Source of the DNA: Stephanodiscus triporus
Lineage: Eukaryota; Bacillariophyta; Thalassiosirophyceae; Thalassiosirales; Thalassiosiraceae
Reading direction: 5' to 3'
NCBI GenBank assembly: GCA_036939755.1
Contig: JALLAZ010001349.1
Span: 1 to 10,696 of the forward strand
Length of the DNA: 10,696 nucleotides
Of the stretch, positions 5,920 to 10,696 are shown one piece after another. The notes beneath the pieces were generated by a model. The model did no database searches. It saw nothing but the letters and a program-made list of their open reading frames with translations, and had not been told where the DNA came from. A program made the translations under genes and the position numbers. Within the stretch, counting starts at the first letter, position 1, and every line of letters begins with the position of its first letter.

Positions 5920-8900
5920 CTATCTTTTCTTAACTTTATCTAATTCCTCCTCCGAATTTTGCATGCACCACAGCTCGTAATAGTTTCCTGACAACAACAA
6001 ATGAGAGACGCGTGGACTTCGATGAGATCGTTTTTCTTCTCACGGTACCTCGGAGAAATAAAGATTCGGTATTTACCTTTCTTTTCGATCAAATCGGAAT
6101 GTTTGCCAATTTCAAGGACACCTGATGGTATTCGCAAAATAATAGACGATAAACAATGAGTTCGTTAACTGAAGAGCTTGTGCGACATCCATACGTGCTC
6201 AGGCCCGTACCTCCGTCTCCAAGGAATGCAATTTTGTCGCCTGGATGTGTACATCGAACAGTTAGCAATATTATAAGTGAATGCAGAGAAACGCGAAAAT
6301 AACACGAGCGGCCACACGGTGATGACACTCACAATCCTTGATTGTCAAAAGCCTATGCGCAACAGTGAGTGTGGTCCTAGGTTGAGTGACTTGCAATTCA
6401 TTCAATGCTGACTGTACCAGTTTTTGGCTCTCGTTGTCCAACGCAGCGGTGGCCTCATCAAGGACCAATATCCGAGGATTGCGAATGATTGCCCTCGCAA
6501 TGGCGATTCGCTGCTTTTGTCCCCCAGAGAGAAGCCCTCCTCCAGGTCCTACTTCTGTGTCATATTCATCGGATAGGTCCAAGATAAAGTTGTGAGCATG
6601 AGCAGCCTTGCACGCAGCGACGATTTCTGCCTCGCTAGCATCGGGTTTTCCGAGTAAAAGGTTCTGGCGCACTGTTCCATTGAAGAGCGTCGGTAGTTGA
6701 CCTACATATCCCACCTGATTTCGAAGGCTATTCACGTTGAGGTTGCTGAACTCCCTTCCGTCAAGCGTAGCAGAACCCCCGGTGATCTTGTAGAATCGCA
6801 TGACCACCTGTAGAATCGTGCTCTTTCCACATCCTGATCTCCCAACTAGTCCGATTGATTCCTTTTCTGCCACGCACAGATCGACACCATTCATCGTCGG
6901 AGACTTGTAAAAGATAGGAAAATCTGGTCTCGCTGGGTAAGAAAAAACGCAAGATTCAAACTTGATATCTCCGTTCACAGGAGCGACGTCTACTGCATCG
7001 TCCTCGCTGCCATCTGTAGGCCCCTCGAATGTAGAAAAGATTCGTGCTGCAGAAACTAGACCTCTATGGTTGACAGACAAGTCGAAAGGACAGATCGTAA
7101 GATATGCGCTTAGAAATCGTCAACTGCACACATCTGTTGCTCTACCTTTGCCTACTATTGAAGTCCGCTGAAACTGTAATAAGAATGTGAGTGTGACTTA
7201 TCATCAAGATTTCTCGGGTCAAAGAATAAAGTGGAACCAACCTTGGCTGGCTCCCAACGCGCCAAACATCACCGCCAAGACAGAAGTGAAGAAACTCTCA
7301 AAGCCTATTGTCGAGTCAATCATCAGCTTCGATCCAACGCCGAAAACAACGGCAAATGAGACAAATACTAGAAGCCGCAAGATGTCACAATTGAGTGACA
7401 AGTCCAAACGATGAGAAAATGAGAGCAACCTTTGCCACTCACCGGCCATCTGAGAAAAGCCAAACACAGCACCCGCAATCATCCCCGACTTCATTTTCCC
7501 AGAGGATTCAGGCTCTAGTGCTTTCTCATAATCATCACCCACTTTGCTCTCTAGGTTGTACGCTTGTACAGAGGCGATACCTCGAAGCGCTTGCTCCATT
7601 ATTGTGGCGGGAGATAGTCCTTTAGTAGTCTCCACCATCTTCTTCCTCGAGCAACAGACTTGGACCATCCCCGCCATCATAATGAATGGTACACATGCAA
7701 CTGCCACTAAACCGATTTGTAATGCATATGCCAGAGCTATGGCTACTCCTGTGATGACAGAGGTCAAAACTCGCACACGAAATCCCAACGGAAGCCCGAC
7801 CAACGCTTCGACTGATTCAACATCGGCACCAAGAATATTAGTCAGTTCTCCAGTGCTGTGCTCGGGTAGGTCGAACCATCCCATGCTGCGTTTGAGCATC
7901 GATCCAAACGAGAGATTGCGCAACTTAGCACCAAGGTTGCTTCCGCTGTTTGCGAGGCCATATCCTGCCATACAGTTTCCCACAAGTGAAGCTAGTGCGA
8001 AATACAGGAACTTGGATATGTAAACAAGATTGTCTGCTACCATCTGATCTGGATCCGAAGTGTAGAATGTATTGACGATTCGGGCCGTCAGGATACTTTC
8101 ACACGGAGATAAAGCCCCCACCATTCCGCTTCCAATTACTCCTATTAGAGTGTACATGGCGTCCCAACCAACATGATGCCAAATCGATTTCATGCCTGCA
8201 ATTTCAACTTCTGTCTCTTCAATTTTTTCTGCCGATCCTTCTTCGTCTGCCTTGGCAATCGACGTCTTGGAGGTCACCTCGGCTTGGCGAGCGCTTGACA
8301 TCGGCACGCTAGGTTTGGCCTGAGATTTGACATTGGGAACAGCTGAAGATCCTGAATTAGGAAGTTTTATGCCTTGAGACTGACAAAGTAACGTGTAGAT
8401 TCCATCCTCATTTTGTAAAAGAGTCTCGTGGTCACCCATTTCTGCGATCTTTCCATTCGCAATTACTGCAATAGCATCAGAATTCATAATAGTAGTCAAA
8501 CGGTGAGCAATCGTGATTGTCGTGACTTTCTTCATCTTTCTAATATTGGCCAGCGACAATTGTACAGTGTCCTCGGACATTTGATCGAGAGCGCTGGTTG
8601 CCTCATCAAGGACCAATATTGCAGGATTGCGTATCAGGGCTCTGGCAATAGCGATCCTCTGCATTTGTCCTCCACTGAGCTGCACGGACGATCCACTATA
8701 GTAAGTATCGTAGCCGTTGGGCAAGTCCATAATGAAATCGTGCGCACATGCCATTTTTGCGGCATCGATTACCTCTTTTGTGGTCGGAGGTGGACCTTGC
8801 GCAGGTTTGCCCATCGCGATATTTTCGTGAATCGTTCCAGGAAAGATGACGGGTTCCTGAGCAACATAGCCAATCTGAGAGCGCCACCAGCTCAAGTTGA

Positions 8901-10616
8901 GAGAGGTTAACGGATACTTATCGTCAATAATGATTTCTCCTTGGTTTGGATCGTAGAACCGAAGCAAGAAACGAGCGATAGTGGACTTGCCGGATCCACT
9001 GGGGCCGACCAGTGCGATAGATTGGCCGGGCTCAATTGCCAAATTGAAGTTGTGAAAGAGAGGACGGTTGGGGCTGTTAGGGTAGTAGAAGAAGAGATCA
9101 CTGAACCTGATTTTCCCCTTTAGATTCTTGATCCGTTTCCCCATCTTGGAACTCGGATCAATTGTAGGCTTCCTCCCTAATGTTTCAAAGACGTCCACGG
9201 CCGCAGACCTTCCAAGGTTGATAGCAGCGAGCCCAGGGCCCATGAGCTACGAGGGAGGAACAAACATTTGATTTAATATTGACGCATCTCATAATAGTCG
9301 GAACGAGAAAACAATTCACTCACTCCAAAGAAAGTTACACATAAGATGACTCCGTAGATGCAACACATTACAGCGGCCCCAGTTACACGACACTGAGGAT
9401 CCCCGGAAATGAAGCAACTCACAATGGTCGACATTTTTGCGCCACTAACCACTTGTTCCGTCCCAATGTAGAATGCAATGGTATACGTAACGTAAAAAAG
9501 AGCGCCGGTAACTCCCGCCGCTAAACTGGAAAGGGCGGAAGCTCTCACGCTCGACCGAGCACTGTCGCGAACCTGCTGTTGATACTCGTTCCCGAAGTAA
9601 GGCTGGGCACAAAGCGACGCCACGGTTTTTATCCCGGACAGAGTCTCGGTTGCAATTCCACCAGCCTTGGATATCGCTTTATTGGCACGCGTCTTCACTC
9701 GTCGGATGTAGATGTTCATCAGGGCCATAATTATCATCGCGATGGGTACGACGCAAAGGATGACCAAGGAAAGAGCCGCGTCCAGGAGCAAGGCCACAAC
9801 CAAACAGCCGATGGCAGAGATGGCATTGGAATAAACATCCACTACGTGCCTACCAATTCCATTATTGATATGAACCAAGGCGGTTCCCATCTTTGTGGGC
9901 AAAGCCTCCCGGTCGTTACGGTCAAACCACGCCGCGTCCTGGTTGATGCTGGATCGGACGAACTGGCTCTGGATCCGCAGAGCCTGCTTCTCGCCTGTGT
10001 AGGTCCAGATGGACACGTAGAGCGTCCCGGTCACGAGACACACCACCCCCACTATCGCAAAAGCAATACACAGGTTCGTCAACTCCTCCAGCACCAACTC
10101 CATGAGTCCATCGCCCCCCACCCTATTCATCAGCATTGCCAAATTCGAAAATTCATCCAGGCTCCTATTCAACAGGACCAGCCACGTCGGTATGCCCAAG
10201 CCCGAGACCGTGGCTAATAGAATGCCGAATATCATCAACCAGCGCTCGTTCACCGTGGAGTAACTAAGCAGGCGCCACAGCGACACCTTGGCACTCGCAT
10301 TGGACTCAGGGTCGTGGTTCGGATCGCCCCACGCGAAGTAGCGCATGAAGTAATCGAGATTCACCGCGCGGCTGATTGGGAGCGCATCGGCGCGAGCGTC
10401 GTTGTAATCGGACAACACGGAAGGCGCGACGCTCGGTCGACACGTCTTCGTCGTCATCGTCGCCTGGGGCATGATACGAGATATGTTCGTGGCGTTTGAG
10501 AGGATGGAGGTCTTCGTGGAACCACAGCTGATGATGTGGGCTGTTATCCAGAGTAGAGTTGCTGTGGTCGCCTTACCATACGATCCTCCAAAACGTCCCC
10601 TCCACCACACAGACAT
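5920..10616 (-). CDS. Full-length ABCB/MDR-type ABC exporter (TMD-NBD-TMD-NBD)
   Basis: Eight exons, in transcript order: 10616-9324, 9246-7443, 7367-7242, 7173-7146, 7063-6333, 6240-6211, 6121-6077, 5987-5920. Together they are 4125 nt, 1374 aa, phase-consistent at every junction. It should be an ATP-driven membrane exporter of lipids or hydrophobic compounds; the substrate is unknown. TMD1 helices lie at about 126-149, 180-206, 265-302, 360-385 and 412-436. NBD1: A-loop Tyr near 485, Walker A GPSGSGKST 512-520, Q-loop Gln561, LSGGQ 621-625, Walker B ILVLDE 641-646, His679. A charged Ser/Lys/Glu linker (about 725-782) leads to TMD2 (about 793-1085). NBD2: Walker A GRSGCGKST 1158-1166, LSGGQ 1262-1266, Walker B ILVLDE 1282-1287, His1320. 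Both catalytic Glu are present, so both ATP sites look competent. The C-terminus is GNYYELWCMQNSEEEL. The start is uncertain: ATG 10616 is the first in-frame ATG after an upstream stop, but ATG 10472 (Met49) would give a more usual N-terminus. Confidence 0.9.
5988..6076 (-). other. ABC transporter intron 7 (89 bp)
   Basis: Donor AAAG|GTAAAT and acceptor TTGTCAG|GAA, phase 1, following a 45-nt exon (6077-6121). Joining gives EKKGNYYELWCMQ, the typical ABCB ending. Reading through instead gives an unrelated basic, Cys-rich tail to a stop at 5940. Confidence 0.85.
6122..6210 (-). other. ABC transporter intron 6 (89 bp)
   Basis: Donor GGAG|GTACGG and acceptor CATCAG|GTG, phase 1, following a 30-nt micro-exon (6211-6240). 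Joining gives LGDGGVLEIGKHSDLIEKK, matching the NBD C-terminal segment. Confidence 0.88.
6241..6332 (-). other. ABC transporter intron 5 (92 bp)
   Basis: Donor GATT|GTGAGT and acceptor CATCCAG|GCG, phase 1. Joining gives LLTIKDCDKIAFLGDG, the expected sequence just after the NBD2 His-loop. Confidence 0.88.
7064..7145 (-). other. ABC transporter intron 4 (82 bp)
   Basis: Donor AAAG|GTAGAG and acceptor CCATAG|AGG, phase 2. It leaves a 28-nt micro-exon (7146-7173) and gives VSADFNSRQRGLVSAARIF. From the preceding Gln this equals the usual ABCB length to the end of the SAARIF segment. An alternative acceptor at CTAAG near 7110 would make an implausibly short 41-bp intron. Confidence 0.7.
7174..7241 (-). 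other. ABC transporter intron 3 (68 bp)
   Basis: Donor CAAG|GTTGGT and acceptor TTACAG|TTTCAG, phase 1. A second AG six nt downstream (ending at 7168) is an equally in-frame alternative that would drop two residues (Val-Ser). The upstream acceptor is preferred because it keeps the family's spacing between TMD2 and the SAARIF segment. Confidence 0.7.
7368..7442 (-). other. ABC transporter intron 2 (75 bp, stop-free)
   Basis: Donor GCCG|GTGAGT and acceptor TTCTAG|TAT, phase 1. Joining gives FGFSQMAVFVSFAVVFG, matching the family pattern in TMD2. The intron is a multiple of three and has no stop in the host frame, so an unspliced message would gain 25 residues inside a membrane segment. Confidence 0.88.
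9247..9323 (-). other. ABC transporter intron 1 (77 bp)
   Basis: Donor GGA|GTGAGT and acceptor CTCGTAG|CTC, phase 0. Joining gives VTFFGLMGPGLAAINLG, continuous with the end of TMD1. Retention would hit a stop after about 16 codons. Confidence 0.9.
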
Positions 10617-10696
10617 ACTCCACACAGCACAACCCACAATTGAGTGGGCTTAAACTCCCCCCAAATTGCCTCCTTGGCGATATGCCCTGCGTGGAC
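10617..10696. other. Upstream region of the ABC transporter
   Basis: Eighty bases lie upstream of the chosen start. An in-frame TAA at 10652-10650 closes the frame, so the coding region does not extend beyond the window in this exon. No TATA-like or other core promoter element is recognisable. Confidence 0.4.

Noticed and set aside
5940..6137. Alternative C-terminus of the ABC transporter by reading through intron 7
   Set aside because: The read-through tail is basic, Cys-rich and unlike the family. Splicing at 6076/5988 restores the expected NYYELW ending.
7064..7110. Exon beginning at the AAG near 7110 (residues AYLTICPFDLSVNH)
   Set aside because: It would require a 41-bp intron or a poor donor, and lengthens the TMD2-NBD2 segment. 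The 82-bp intron gives the expected spacing.

Overview
The window looks like nuclear DNA from a protist alga, most likely a diatom and perhaps a centric one. Two protein-coding genes can be rebuilt, both with short GT-AG introns (68-92 bp in one gene, 207 bp in the other), and there is no operon-like packing. The diatom assignment rests on general resemblance of the ABC transporter and on intron style. It is an inference, not a database result.

Layout. Positions 1 to about 2090 hold no gene I can support: AT-rich unique sequence, then GC-rich triplet-rich sequence, a (TCC)9 run and a 91-bp-offset tandem duplication carrying poly-C tracts. At 2094-2437 lies a compact 344-bp inverted-repeat element with perfect termini, TA on both sides and 11-bp subterminal repeat arrays. 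It looks like a non-autonomous DNA transposon (MITE) and ends 187 bp before the start codon of the next gene. A 9-bp hairpin and a small uORF, whose stop overlaps the main start codon as ATGA, fill the leader.

The plus-strand gene at 2625-5687 (two exons, 951 aa) encodes a very low-complexity RING-HC protein. It has one clean C3HC4 RING finger, basic nuclear-localisation-like clusters and an acidic-hydrophobic C-terminus that looks like a SUMO-interacting motif. A SUMO-directed E3 ubiquitin ligase is the most attractive reading. Its coding sequence is built from TCG/GAC triplet runs and long G runs, including 28 consecutive G, so most reading frames stay open and ORF length is worthless as evidence here.

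The minus-strand gene at 10616-5920 (eight exons by my model, about 1374 aa) encodes a full-length ABCB/MDR-type exporter with TMD-NBD-TMD-NBD order. Both nucleotide sites are intact. Splicing was rebuilt from reading-frame continuity and conserved family motifs, and includes micro-exons of 28, 30 and 45 nt. The two genes converge, with stop codons 232 bp apart. No functional link between them is evident.
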